Below are positions 7,103-15,562 of a stretch of DNA of 22,090 nt, one piece after another. Below the pieces are notes generated by a model that saw only the letters and a program-made list of their open reading frames with translations, did no database searches and was not told the DNA's origin. Origin of the DNA: JBBRYB01 sp038238115 (GTDB lineage Bacteria > Actinomycetota > Actinomycetes > Propionibacteriales > Nocardioidaceae); the NCBI GenBank assembly GCA_038238115.1, contig JBBRYB010000047.1, forward strand, positions 1-22,090, written 5' to 3'. Each line of letters starts with the position of its first letter. Within the stretch, counting starts at the first letter, position 1. The position numbers were made by a program, and so were the translations under genes.

Positions 7103-8562
7103 CCACCGCGTGGGACCTGCTGGTCGTCGGCGGCGGCACCGCCGGGATAGTGAGCGCGAAGACGGCGGCGAGCTTTGGTGCACGAGTGCTCCTCGTGGAG
7201 CGGGCGAGAACCGGGGGCGACTGCCTGTGGACCGGCTGTGTGCCCTCGAAGGCGCTCCTCGCCTCGGCCACGGTCGCCGCACGGGCCCGCAACGGGGCTC
7301 GGCTCGGGATCGACGTGAACGCGGTCTCGGTCGACTTCGCGAGGGTGATGGAGCACGTCCGCTCGGCGATCCGGACCATCGAGCCGGTCGACTCCCCCGC
7401 GGCCCTGCAGGCGGCGGGCGCGCATGTGGACAGCGGTGCCGTGACCTTCATCGGCTTGAACAGTGCCACCGTCGACGGCCGGTTGGTCGAGTTCGCCCAG
7501 GCGATCGTCTGCACCGGCTCGTCCCCTGCGGTGCCCTCGATCCCCGGCCTGGACGAAGCCGAGCCGCTGACCAGCGACTCGGTGTGGGACCTGAACACGC
7601 TTCCCGACAGGCTCGCCGTCCTCGGCGGGGGGAACATCGGCTGCGAGCTCGGCCAGGCCTTCGCCCGGCTCGGCTCCCGGGTGACCATCGTCGAGGGCAC
7701 CGAACGCATTCTGAGCCGCGAGGACCCGGAGGCAGCCGAGCTCGTCGCGGCGTCGCTGGAGCGTGACGGGGTCATCCTGCTCACGGGCGCTCCGGTGGTG
7801 GGGGTGAAGTCCGTCGCCGACGCGGGCGTGCTGGTGCTCGAGGGCGGCAACCGTGTCGAGTTCGACCGGTTGCTGGTCTCCCTCGGGCGTCGACCCGGCA
7901 CCCGAGGCCTGGGCCTGGACCGCGCTGGTGTCGAAGTCGACGAGCGCGGATACGTCAGGGTCGACAGCCGGCTGCGCACGACCAACCCGGACATCTGGGC
8001 CGCCGGGGACGTGACCGGCCAGGCCCAGTTCACCCACACGGCCGGCGTCAACGGCAGCCTCGCCGCGAGCAACGCCGTCCTGGGGCTGCGCCGCCGGGTC
8101 GACACCACCGTCCCTCGGGTCACCTTCACCGACCCGGAGGTCGCCGCCGTCGGCGTGGACATCGGGTCAGCGGCCATCGACCCCGACCTGCACGTCGTGG
8201 TGCGCGACCACACCCACCTCGACCGAGCGGTCGCGGAGTCCGAGGTGGGTGGCTTTACCAAGCTCGTCGTCGACGCCAAGGGCCGGATCCTCGGCGCCAC
8301 CGTGGTCGGGCCCCGTGCCGGAGAAACCCTGGGTGAGCTGAGCGTTGCGGTCCGGCATGGCATGCGTACCCGTGACCTGGCGGGTACGACGCACGCCTAC
8401 CCGACGTACAACGACGGGATTTGGAACGCGAGCGTCGACGACATCCAGGCACGGCTGCGCCGCCCAGCCGTGGCGCGCTCCATCTCGGTGCTCTCGACCG
8501 GGCGGCGGCGTTGGGTCCGCTCGTCGCTTCGACGGAGGCTGGTTCAGGCCAGGTCGCGGTAG
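7099..8562 (+). CDS. FAD/NAD(P)-dependent disulfide oxidoreductase, MerA-like, in sigma operon
   Basis: A 487-residue class I pyridine nucleotide-disulfide oxidoreductase. Seen: FAD motif VVGGGTAGIVSA (residues 9-20), redox-active Cys42/Cys47 in GGDCLWTGCVPSK, NAD(P) motif VLGGGNIGCELGQAFARLG, second FAD motif IWAAGDVTGQ, and dimerisation-domain FTDPEVAAVG. Near the C-terminus it has THAYPTYND, with Tyr where glutathione reductase has its catalytic His, which is more like mercuric reductases. It lacks the MerA C-terminal vicinal Cys pair and the N-terminal HMA domain, so the substrate is not Hg(II) by any visible evidence. Such flavoproteins are often fused or adjacent to TVP38-family membrane proteins, and a TVP38 gene lies just downstream on the other strand. 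The basic tail after residue 460 (many Arg) is unusual. Third gene of the sigma/anti-sigma operon. Confidence 0.92.
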   Translation: MTTAWDLLVVGGGTAGIVSAKTAASFGARVLLVERARTGGDCLWTGCVPSKALLASATVAARARNGARLGIDVNAVSVDFARVMEHVRSAIRTIEPVDSPAALQAAGAHVDSGAVTFIGLNSATVDGRLVEFAQAIVCTGSSPAVPSIPGLDEAEPLTSDSVWDLNTLPDRLAVLGGGNIGCELGQAFARLGSRVTIVEGTERILSREDPEAAELVAASLERDGVILLTGAPVVGVKSVADAGVLVLEGGNRVEFDRLLVSLGRRPGTRGLGLDRAGVEVDERGYVRVDSRLRTTNPDIWAAGDVTGQAQFTHTAGVNGSLAASNAVLGLRRRVDTTVPRVTFTDPEVAAVGVDIGSAAIDPDLHVVVRDHTHLDRAVAESEVGGFTKLVVDAKGRILGATVVGPRAGETLGELSVAVRHGMRTRDLAGTTHAYPTYNDGIWNASVDDIQARLRRPAVARSISVLSTGRRRWVRSSLRRRLVQARSR

Positions 8563-9179
8563 CCGCCGACGACGCGTTGCGCCGCACCGACCGCCACCAC
8601 CGCTGCCCATACCAGGGCAATCTCCCAGGCGTACGCCGGCAGCAGCAGCCACACGCTGTGCACCACGATGGTCTCGGTCCCCTCGGCCAGGCCACCCAGG
8701 AACGACAGCGAGCGTCCGTCCTCGATCGTGCGCCCGGTGCGTTCGGCGATCGAGGAGAACGCCAAGAAGGCGGTCCCGTTCACGTAGTAGGCCAGCAGGA
8801 CCAGCAGGAAGGGCCACCACGGCGCACCGTGCCCGGCGGTGACACCGACTGCCACCCCGACGACCGTGCTGCCGTAGACCGCGAAGTCGGCGGTGATGTC
8901 CAGGAAGCCGCCCGCCTCCGAAGCAGGATCCGCTCCGATCGCAGGTGCCTGCTTGCGGCGGCGGGCCAGGGGCCCGTCCAGCCCGTCGGCGAGACGTGAG
9001 AGCAGCCAGAGGACCAACGCCAGCCACCACAGCTGTGCCGCGGCGGCACCGGCACTGGTGAGCCCGACGATCAGCCCCGCCACGGTCAGCCGGTCGGGTG
9101 TGATGCTGGGCCGGTCGATAGCCGAGGCCGTGCGTGACCACGGCTTTTCGAGAGCCCGCCGCACGGCACCGTCCATCAT
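8544..9179 (-). CDS. CDP-alcohol phosphatidyltransferase family membrane protein (YnjF-like)
   Basis: A 211-residue integral membrane protein with about six hydrophobic helices. The CDP-alcohol phosphotransferase signature is present: Asp65-x2-Asp68-Gly69-x2-Ala72-Arg73, then Gly90-x3-Asp94-x3-Asp98. The gap between Arg73 and Gly90 is about 16 residues rather than the usual eight, an insertion in the cytoplasmic loop. The family moves a phospho-alcohol group from a CDP-alcohol to an acceptor, making phospholipids such as PG, PI or cardiolipin; the acceptor is unknown here. The ATG at 9179 overlaps the TGA of the TVP38 gene (ATGA) with AGGAG upstream, so the two are coupled. Its 3' end overlaps the convergent oxidoreductase by 19 bases. 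E. coli YnjF, next to ynjBCD, belongs to this family. Confidence 0.87.
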   Translation of the reverse strand: MMDGAVRRALEKPWSRTASAIDRPSITPDRLTVAGLIVGLTSAGAAAAQLWWLALVLWLLSRLADGLDGPLARRRKQAPAIGADPASEAGGFLDITADFAVYGSTVVGVAVGVTAGHGAPWWPFLLVLLAYYVNGTAFLAFSSIAERTGRTIEDGRSLSFLGGLAEGTETIVVHSVWLLLPAYAWEIALVWAAVVAVGAAQRVVGGYRDLA

Positions 9180-9844
9180 TGGTCCATCTCCTGGTCGTTG
9201 CCCCATCGGCGGGCGCGGGCCGCGAGCAGCCCACCCGCGGAGAGGACGCCCAGCGCCGCGGCCGAGACGACGAACGGCCATGACCCTGGCGTAGTGCCGT
9301 AGGTCCCCAGCGCGACATAGGCCACCGTTCCGGGGACGATGCCCACCCCAGTGCCCACCGTGTAGTGCCACCACCGGATCCGGGTCAGGCCGGCGGTGTA
9401 GTTGACGGCGGTGAACGGCACGACCGGGACCAGGCGCACCAGCACGACGGCCAGCAGCCCACGCTGACCGATTAGGTCGTCCACCTGCTGCACGCGGGTG
9501 GGGATGAGTCGCTCGATCGCGTCACGACCGAGCAGTCGGCCCAGACCGAAGGCCACGAGCGCACCAACCAGTGCAGCTACCAAGACAAGCAAGACGCCGC
9601 TCACCAGGCCGAACATCAGCCCCGCGGCCGCGGACAGCACATTCTTGGGCACCGGTGCCAGGGTGATCAGGGCGTAACCGAGGACGAACACCAGCGGGGC
9701 CGCCCAACCGTAGGAGTCGATGGTATGCCGGACCTCGGTCACGCTGGGAAGGTCGACGGTCAGGGCCACCACCACGGACGCCGCGACCAGCGCAAGGAAG
9801 GTCGCCAGCCGCCACTGGATGCCGGGGGTCGACGCGCGGCGCAT
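9176..9844 (-). CDS. TVP38/TMEM64 family membrane protein (DedA-like VTT domain)
   Basis: A membrane protein of about 222 residues with six hydrophobic segments. The VTT/SNARE-associated core is visible: LITLAPVPKNVLSAAAGLMF, then LVGALVAFGLGRLLGRD, and after it LVRLVPVVPFTAVNYTAGLT, matching the re-entrant-loop Pro motifs of the family. Members are thought to be lipid scramblases or small-solute transporters; the role here is unknown. The start is uncertain: the ATG at 9844 fits the family best, while GTG codons near 9880 would add about a dozen residues including a Cys. It is the first gene of a two-gene unit with the CDP-alcohol phosphotransferase and is divergent from the importer lipoprotein across about 105 bases. 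E. coli YdjX and YdjZ, in the same neighbourhood as ynjBCD, are family members. Confidence 0.88.
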   Translation of the reverse strand: MRRASTPGIQWRLATFLALVAASVVVALTVDLPSVTEVRHTIDSYGWAAPLVFVLGYALITLAPVPKNVLSAAAGLMFGLVSGVLLVLVAALVGALVAFGLGRLLGRDAIERLIPTRVQQVDDLIGQRGLLAVVLVRLVPVVPFTAVNYTAGLTRIRWWHYTVGTGVGIVPGTVAYVALGTYGTTPGSWPFVVSAAALGVLSAGGLLAARARRWGNDQEMDQ

Positions 9845-9949
9845 GCTGGGAATCGGAGTCCCTTCTCGACACTTGATCACCACGGGAAGTCCCCGAGCCG
9901 GTCGCCGTGTTCCCAATTCAGGAAGATTGTCCCCAGGACAGGAGCCTAC

Positions 9950-11251
9950 GTGTCACGCGCCCAGCACCGGCCCAGCTCTCGACAGCTCGTTTCCGCGCCA
10001 CGGGCGCCTCGACGTAACCTCTGGAGGTACGGCGCGGCGATGGCCTCAGGAAGCATGCTGCTGGCCGCCTGCTCGGCCCCGGGGGTGACCAAGGCGACCG
10101 CGGACTCGTTCGGAAGCTGGGCGGACGTTCGGTCCGAGGCTCGTGGCCAGACCGTCTCGTTGTGGATGTGGGGCGGCGACCCGCAGGGCAACGCCTACGT
10201 GGACGACGTACTTACTCCCGCAGCGAAGAATGCAGGCGTGACGCTGCGACGGGTCCCGGTTGCGGACACCAAGGATGCCCTCAACCAGGTGATCGCCGAG
10301 CGGCAGGCCGGGCGTACCGATGGGTCGGTAGACCTCGTGTGGGTGAACGGGGACAACTTCGCTACGGGTCTGCAGGCCGGTGCCTGGAAGTGTGGCTGGG
10401 CTGACAAACTGCCGAACATGCGCTTCACCGCCCCTGACGATCCGCTGCTCACCAGCGACTTCGGCACCCGCGTCGATGGCTGCGAGTCGCCCTGGCACAA
10501 GGCGCAGTTCAGCCTGGTCTACGACTCCGCGAAGATCCCCGACCCACCCGACAGCCTCGCGGGGGTGCTCGACTGGGCCGAGCAGCACCCGGGACGGTTC
10601 ACGTACCCCGCTCCCCCGGACTTCACCGGCTCGGCCTTCGTCCGGCAGCTCCTCTACTCCGTGTCGGGGGGGTACGGGAACGTGCCGGCGAAGTTCAACC
10701 AAGCGGCTTATAACGAGCTCTCTCCGGCACTTTGGCAGCGGCTCCGCGACCTTGCTCCCTCGCTGTGGGGCGCTGGCCGCACCTACCCACGTGACTCGGT
10801 CGCCCTCGACAAGCTGTTCGCGCAGGGACAAGTGGACATGACGATGACCTACGGCCCCGCCACCCTGACCGATCTCGTCGCCAAGGGCACGTTCCCGGCC
10901 ACGACGCGGGTCCTCCCCCTGCAGGAAGGCACCCTCGGCAACGCGAGCTTCCTGGCCATCCCCTCCACCTCGGGCAACGCGGCCGGGGCGATGGTGGTCG
11001 CCAACCTCGCTTTGTCCCCGGAGCAACAGCTGATCAAGGCCGACCCACACGTGTGGGGGCAGTTCACCGTATTGGACCAGTCCCGCCTACCCAGGCCCGA
11101 GCAGAAGGCCTTCGCCGGCCTGCCGGCGGCCTCGCTGGTGGTCCCGCCGTACCGGGTGCTCTCCCGCAACGCTAACCCCGAGCTGTCCTCGGCGTGGGTG
11201 CCGGCCCTCGACGAGGGGTGGCGGCGCAACGTGCTGGCTGAGGTTCAGTGA
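9950..11251 (+). CDS. ABC importer substrate-binding lipoprotein (YnjB-like)
   Basis: A 433-residue exported lipoprotein. Residues 1-41 contain a basic region with Arg-Arg (PRRNLWRYG), a hydrophobic stretch, and a lipobox ending LLAAC with Cys41. The paired Arg could allow Tat export, but the motif is not perfect. After it come TVSLWMWGGDPQGNAYVDD, VDLVWVNGDNFATG and QFSLVYDSAKIPDPP, features of the YnjB type of periplasmic-binding-protein fold that binds substrate between two lobes. The substrate is not known for the family. I chose the GTG at 9950 because AGGAG stands five bases before it and the signal sequence then has normal length; upstream in-frame codons are antisense to the TVP38 gene. 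It heads a four-gene operon with two permeases and an ATPase, each joined by a 4-base overlap. Confidence 0.88.
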   Translation: MSRAQHRPSSRQLVSAPRAPRRNLWRYGAAMASGSMLLAACSAPGVTKATADSFGSWADVRSEARGQTVSLWMWGGDPQGNAYVDDVLTPAAKNAGVTLRRVPVADTKDALNQVIAERQAGRTDGSVDLVWVNGDNFATGLQAGAWKCGWADKLPNMRFTAPDDPLLTSDFGTRVDGCESPWHKAQFSLVYDSAKIPDPPDSLAGVLDWAEQHPGRFTYPAPPDFTGSAFVRQLLYSVSGGYGNVPAKFNQAAYNELSPALWQRLRDLAPSLWGAGRTYPRDSVALDKLFAQGQVDMTMTYGPATLTDLVAKGTFPATTRVLPLQEGTLGNASFLAIPSTSGNAAGAMVVANLALSPEQQLIKADPHVWGQFTVLDQSRLPRPEQKAFAGLPAASLVVPPYRVLSRNANPELSSAWVPALDEGWRRNVLAEVQ

Positions 11252-12102
11252 TCCGGGGGACCCCTCAGGGAAGATGGCGAGGCACCCTCCTGGTGGCCGC
11301 GCCGGTGCTCGCCGTGCTGCTCGTCGTGGTGACCGGTCTCGGGGCCACCGCTCTGCAGAGCCTGGGGCTGATGCCGTTGACCGGCGCGCCACGACTGAGC
11401 TTCGCTGCTTACGCCGACGAACACGGGGAGCTGCTGACGGCCACCGGCCTGTCCCTGCTCATCGCGGCGGGCTCCACAGCTCTGGCCGCCGCCGTGGGCC
11501 TGGCGAGCGCGGTGGCGGCCATGAGCTCTCCGCGCGCTAGGCGGATGCTGACCGGTCTGGTCGCCGCCACCGTCCCGGTCCCCCACCTGGTCGGGGCCGC
11601 CTCGGTCGGATTGCTGCTCGCGGACGGCGGTCTCCTCAGCCGCTGGCTCGGCGCCTCCCCCGAGACATGGCCGTCGCTGGTCGCCGGACGTTGGCCGACC
11701 GCCGTGGTGCTCGAGTACGCCTGGAAGGAGTCCGCGTTCATCGCGCTGGTCGTCACCGCCACCCTCGCCACCCGGCTGGCCGATTACCACGAGACCGCCG
11801 CCCTGCTCGGCGCCGGCCCCTGGGCCCGCCTACGGCACGTGACCCTTCCCCTCGCGGCGCCTGCGCTCGGTTTCGCCTCGGCCATCACGTTCGTCTACAC
11901 CCTCGGCTCCTACGAGGTCGCCTGGCTGCTCGGACCCGCCTACCCAGAGCCCCTGCCGGTGATGGCCTACCGGCTGTTCACCTCCACCGACCTCGCTGCC
12001 CGTCCCGAGGCGATGGCCTTGGCAATGACGACCACCGCTCTCGCGGGCGCCGCAGCGCTGGCGGCGCTGGCGCTGGTACGACGGACGGCGCCGTGGCGAT
12101 GA
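11248..12102 (+). CDS. ABC importer permease 1 (YnjC N-half-like)
   Basis: A 284-residue inner-membrane permease with about six hydrophobic helices. It carries the permease coupling (EAA) loop near ETAALLGAGPWARLRHVTLP, which docks on the ATPase. The family folds as in thiamine/iron/molybdate-type importers. The GTG start overlaps the lipoprotein TGA (GTGA). In E. coli YnjC is one long protein with two permease halves; here the halves are separate genes, this being the first. Substrate unknown. Confidence 0.88.
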   Translation: MIRGTPQGRWRGTLLVAAPVLAVLLVVVTGLGATALQSLGLMPLTGAPRLSFAAYADEHGELLTATGLSLLIAAGSTALAAAVGLASAVAAMSSPRARRMLTGLVAATVPVPHLVGAASVGLLLADGGLLSRWLGASPETWPSLVAGRWPTAVVLEYAWKESAFIALVVTATLATRLADYHETAALLGAGPWARLRHVTLPLAAPALGFASAITFVYTLGSYEVAWLLGPAYPEPLPVMAYRLFTSTDLAARPEAMALAMTTTALAGAAALAALALVRRTAPWR

Positions 12103-12950
12103 CCCGGACGAGACGAGCCCTCGGGGCGCTCCTGCTGATCCTGCTGCTGGCGTGGTTCCTGACCCCACTGCTGCCGCTGGTCCTGTGGGCAGGAGCCGAG
12201 TCCTGGCCCGGGACGTCCCGCTTGCCGCAACGCTGGGGCCTCGGCAACGTCACGAGCGTCTTCGCCTCGCAAGGCGGTGCCGCGGTGCTGCGGTCGTTGA
12301 CTCTGGGCACCGCGGTCGCAGCCCTCGCCACGCCGGCCGGCGCAGTCGCGGCCCGCGCCCTCGCGCTGCGTGAGGTCCGCTGGCCGCGGCTCGCCGCGGG
12401 ACTGCTGTTCGCTCCTGTCGCATTACCGGTCTTCGCCATGGTGATGGGACTCAACGTCGTGCTCCTGAGGCTGCACGTTCCGGGTTTCCTTGGGATCGTG
12501 CTGGTTCTGGTGGTCGCCGCGCTTCCCTACACCACGTTCCTGATGCGGGCGGCATATGCCGCCTATGACGTCGCCTTCGAGGACGAGGCCCGGACCCTAG
12601 GAGCCTCGCCGGGAGCGGTTCGATGGCGGGTCCGTCTCCCGCTCCTCGCTCCCGCCCTGGTCGGCGCCGCCTTCCTCGCGTTCCTCGTGGGATGGAGCGA
12701 CTACATCGTCACCCTCCTGCTGGGCGGCGGACGCTACGTCACCCTTCCGATCTTGGTGGCGTCGGCCGCCTCGGGGACCGGCAACGAGCCCACCGTCGCA
12801 GCTCTTTCCCTGGTCGCGATCGCAGCCCCGGCAGTGTTGCTGATCGTCGCGGGTCTGCTCAGCCGGCGACTCACCCCCAAGCGCCGCCGTACGGCCGAGC
12901 GCACCGGCCCAGCCCTTTCGTCTCCCCTTCTGGTCGAAGGAGCCGCATGA
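12099..12950 (+). CDS. ABC importer permease 2 (YnjC C-half-like)
   Basis: A 283-residue permease with about six hydrophobic helices and a coupling loop reading EDEARTLGASPGAVRWRVRL with LPLLAPAL after it, the EAA motif of binding-protein-dependent permeases. It pairs with the first permease to form the membrane channel. The ATG at 12099 overlaps the TGA of permease 1 (ATGA); a GTG six bases earlier is also in frame. An upstream in-frame extension to 11667 overlaps permease 1 and should be ignored. The C-terminal tail is rich in Arg and Lys. Confidence 0.88.
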   Translation: MTRTRRALGALLLILLLAWFLTPLLPLVLWAGAESWPGTSRLPQRWGLGNVTSVFASQGGAAVLRSLTLGTAVAALATPAGAVAARALALREVRWPRLAAGLLFAPVALPVFAMVMGLNVVLLRLHVPGFLGIVLVLVVAALPYTTFLMRAAYAAYDVAFEDEARTLGASPGAVRWRVRLPLLAPALVGAAFLAFLVGWSDYIVTLLLGGGRYVTLPILVASAASGTGNEPTVAALSLVAIAAPAVLLIVAGLLSRRLTPKRRRTAERTGPALSSPLLVEGAA

Positions 12951-14134
12951 GCGCCACCCTGACCCTGCACAACCTGACCCGGGACTACGGGGGCCCGGTA
13001 CCCGCACTGTCGGACCTGACGCTCCGCGTTCCGGCCGGCTCGTGTGTCGCGGTGGTGGGGCCCTCCGGCTCCGGGAAGACCACCGTTCTTCGGCTCGCCA
13101 GCGGGCTCGACCGGCCCGACCACGGAGATGTCCTGCTCGACGGCACCAGTGTGCTCGACGTGGCACCGGAGGAACGCGGCATGGCGATGGTGTTCCAGCG
13201 GCCGCTTCTGTTCCCGCACAGAAACGTCCTGGACAACGTCGCCTTCTCTGCACGGGTCCACGGCGTCTCCCGTCGACGCGCACGTGCCGACGCGGCGGAG
13301 TACCTCGACCTCGTCCAGCTCCCCGGCTTCGGCAGCCGGCACCCAGGCGAGCTCTCGGGTGGACAAGAGCAGCGGGTGGCCCTCGCGCGCGCGCTGGCCG
13401 CGCGGCCCCGGGTGCTGCTGCTCGACGAACCGTTCAGCGCCCTCGACGCCGCCCTCCGGGCCGAGATGCACGACCTCGTCAGGCAAGTCCGCGCCGCTCT
13501 TGACCCGACCATCGTGCTGGTCACTCACGACCAGGCAGAGGCGGCGAGCCTGGCCGAGTGTGTGGCAGTGCTCTCGGCAGGTCGTCTGGTGCAGCACGAC
13601 ACCGTCGACCGGATCTACAGCCGCCCCACCAGCCTGACCACAGCACGGCAGATGGGCGGGCGCAACGAGGTGCCCGGGGAGGTCCGCGGCCATCACCACC
13701 ACTCCGTCCTCGGCAGCCTCGCGCTGCCCGTCGACGTACGCCCACCCCAGGGACCCGGTGTCCTGGTGTTCCGCCAGGAGTCCGTACAGGTCACCGACGG
13801 CGACGCCCCGGACGCCCTCGCCCAGGGCGTCGTCGTCGCCAGCCGCCCGATCGGCGCCAGGCGGCTGCTCACGATAGAAGTGGTCGCCCCCAACATCTCC
13901 TCGTCTGATCGATCCGGGGTGCAGGTACACGCCGAAACACCTCCGGGCCATCCCATCCGGGAAGGGGACCGGGTTGGGATCCGCCTGCCACCGCACGCCT
14001 TGTCCGTTGTGCCCGGCGCCGACGTATCGCCGCACTTGCCTGGCACAGGGGTCCGATCCGATGGCCACACGTTCAACCCCACTGAGGCTACGGACGTCGA
14101 GGCGTCACAGTCAGGCGCCGGGGCATCGCCGTGA
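12947..14134 (+). CDS. ABC importer ATP-binding protein (YnjD-like with C-terminal TOBE-type domain)
   Basis: A 395-residue ATPase that powers the importer on the cytoplasmic face. Walker A GPSGSGKTT is at residues 38-46, Q-loop VFQRPLLFP at 82-90, signature LSGGQEQR at 136-143, Walker B VLLLDEPFSALD at 156-167 and the H-loop His194, so it should be active. Residues from about 240 to 395 form an extra C-terminal domain of the TOBE/regulatory kind found in spermidine/putrescine, iron and molybdate importers; E. coli YnjD, as I recall, is only about half this length and lacks it. The run His249-252 lies at the domain border. The ATG at 12947 overlaps the TGA of permease 2 (ATGA). The 3' end lies 27 bases from the convergent radical SAM gene. 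Confidence 0.92.
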   Translation: MSATLTLHNLTRDYGGPVPALSDLTLRVPAGSCVAVVGPSGSGKTTVLRLASGLDRPDHGDVLLDGTSVLDVAPEERGMAMVFQRPLLFPHRNVLDNVAFSARVHGVSRRRARADAAEYLDLVQLPGFGSRHPGELSGGQEQRVALARALAARPRVLLLDEPFSALDAALRAEMHDLVRQVRAALDPTIVLVTHDQAEAASLAECVAVLSAGRLVQHDTVDRIYSRPTSLTTARQMGGRNEVPGEVRGHHHHSVLGSLALPVDVRPPQGPGVLVFRQESVQVTDGDAPDALAQGVVVASRPIGARRLLTIEVVAPNISSSDRSGVQVHAETPPGHPIREGDRVGIRLPPHALSVVPGADVSPHLPGTGVRSDGHTFNPTEATDVEASQSGAGASP

Positions 14135-14161
14135 GACCCGCAGCGATCCACAAGAGCAACC

Positions 14162-15562
14162 TCAGTTCAGCACCGTCAGCGGGAGCAGCCGGCGAAGCTG
14201 CTCGTTCTCGCTGGGGTCGAGGACTGAGTGCTGGACGCACGCCGGGACGAGCTCGCCGGTCTCGGGATGTGCCATTGAATAGGTGCAGGCCAACAGCCGC
14301 TCCTGCGTCGCCCGGACCCTCGGGTCCTCGGCGACCCCACCCTGCCGCATCAGCCGCCACGCCGGCGCGACGTCGGCGGCGTCCATGAAGTTGTGCACCA
14401 CGTAGGTCATCGGTGTAACGCGACCTCGGCGCCAGGCCGCCGCGACCCGTCGTGGCCCGCCGGACCGCCGGACGAGACGGCGCACCCAACCCAGCGCGAC
14501 CTTCGCGTCCCCCGGGTGCCGGGCGAGTACGCGCGCGAGCTTCGCCGCCAGCAGGGCGGGCGACGTGCCGCCGAAGTTCACCCCGCCGAAATGGGCCAGG
14601 GCGCGGTCCCGGGTATCCAGGTCGTCGCCGCTGTCCGGGTCGAAAAGCGGGACCCATCGGTCCTCTACGCGAACGCCGAACGCGCTCCGGTTACAGCGGG
14701 GATCGCCGAACTGCAACGCCTGCCAGGCGACGCGCTGTCCGAGGCCGGCCTCGAGCCGGTCCCAGACGTCGTCGATGCCGACGGCCCGATAGTCCCCCTT
14801 CCAACGCCGCTCGTCTCCCACATGGGCCGCGGGCTGGAAGGACAGCATGGAGTACCCCATGCTGCTTACCTCGTCCACGACCTCGGCAACCTGGTTCAGG
14901 TTTGCGGGGGTGACCGTCATGTTGTGGGCGAGGTAGAACTGCACGCCGTGTTCGCGTCGCAGCTCCCGGAACATCTCTACGAACCGTGACCGGAAGGGGT
15001 TGAGTTCGACCTCGCTCCTGGGCCGTGGGATCCCGGTGCGCCCGCGCATGAGCGAATCGAAGTGGGCGGCGAAGGACAGCCGGCGGAAGCGGGGATTCCC
15101 GATCCCGTCGAGCGCCAGCGCTCGGAGATAGTCGGCGTCGAAGTCACCATGGGTCATCGACATCGGCTCGCGGCCGTGGGCGCGCATGGCGGCGAGCGCT
15201 GCCGCGTGATCCTGGGGATTCAGCAGGGAGACCTCTCCACCGATCAGCTGGGCGTGCGCCCGGGGGCCGCGCCGCTCCTCGAGCAGACGCATCTGGGCCT
15301 CGACCTGAGCCACCGTGTGCGCCCCGTCGACGCGCACCTTGTTGGCGTCCTTGGAGTGGTAGCAGGGCGTGCAGGTGAGGTTGCACTTCGGGACGACGCC
15401 GTGCGTCCCTTCGCACCCCACCGCGTGGCGGCCCAGGATCTGCTGCTTTGTCCGGACGCCTGGGGGCAGGGCGGCCCAACGCTCGGCGAGGACACGTTCC
15501 GTGACCGGATGCACGGGCCGGGTGGCCCGCTCCAGTAGGTTCCACAGGGATAGCATCATCAT
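14162..15562 (-). CDS. Radical SAM domain protein of unknown function
   Basis: A 466-residue cytoplasmic protein. Cys60-x3-Cys64-x2-Cys67 in KCNLTCTPCYH is the radical SAM [4Fe-4S] motif, with Cys50 in GCEGTHG ten residues before it. IGGEVSLLN follows as the usual Gly-Gly-Glu SAM-contact loop. Near the end, Cys426 and Cys442 (ACTYSMAHPETGELVPAC) could bind an auxiliary cluster, though two Cys are fewer than a SPASM domain needs. I do not recognise the exact family, and no peptide substrate gene is evident beside it. The start is the first of three Met codons (ATG at 15562), with AGGAAG about seven bases upstream. It is convergent with the ABC importer operon and divergent from the selenoprotein gene, so it has its own promoter in the 181 bases at 15563-15743. 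Confidence 0.85.
   Translation of the reverse strand: MMMLSLWNLLERATRPVHPVTERVLAERWAALPPGVRTKQQILGRHAVGCEGTHGVVPKCNLTCTPCYHSKDANKVRVDGAHTVAQVEAQMRLLEERRGPRAHAQLIGGEVSLLNPQDHAAALAAMRAHGREPMSMTHGDFDADYLRALALDGIGNPRFRRLSFAAHFDSLMRGRTGIPRPRSEVELNPFRSRFVEMFRELRREHGVQFYLAHNMTVTPANLNQVAEVVDEVSSMGYSMLSFQPAAHVGDERRWKGDYRAVGIDDVWDRLEAGLGQRVAWQALQFGDPRCNRSAFGVRVEDRWVPLFDPDSGDDLDTRDRALAHFGGVNFGGTSPALLAAKLARVLARHPGDAKVALGWVRRLVRRSGGPRRVAAAWRRGRVTPMTYVVHNFMDAADVAPAWRLMRQGGVAEDPRVRATQERLLACTYSMAHPETGELVPACVQHSVLDPSENEQLRRLLPLTVLN

Noticed and set aside
6883..8363. Two long minus-strand frames under the sigma-operon oxidoreductase.
   Set aside because: They are shadows of the real plus-strand gene, which has FAD, NAD(P) and redox motifs.
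3772..8562. Naming either flavoprotein merA.
   Set aside because: Both lack the N-terminal metal-binding domain and the C-terminal vicinal Cys pair of mercuric reductase, so only the superfamily is supported.
9845..9949. An ECF-type promoter (GGGAAC near 9909-9916 on the minus strand) between the TVP38 and importer genes.
   Set aside because: The -35-like box lacks a convincing -10 at the right distance and no matching copy was found before the sigma gene itself.
12734..14068. A 444-residue minus-strand open frame.
   Set aside because: It is antisense to the second permease and the ATPase, which have complete motifs. Long antisense frames are expected at this GC content.
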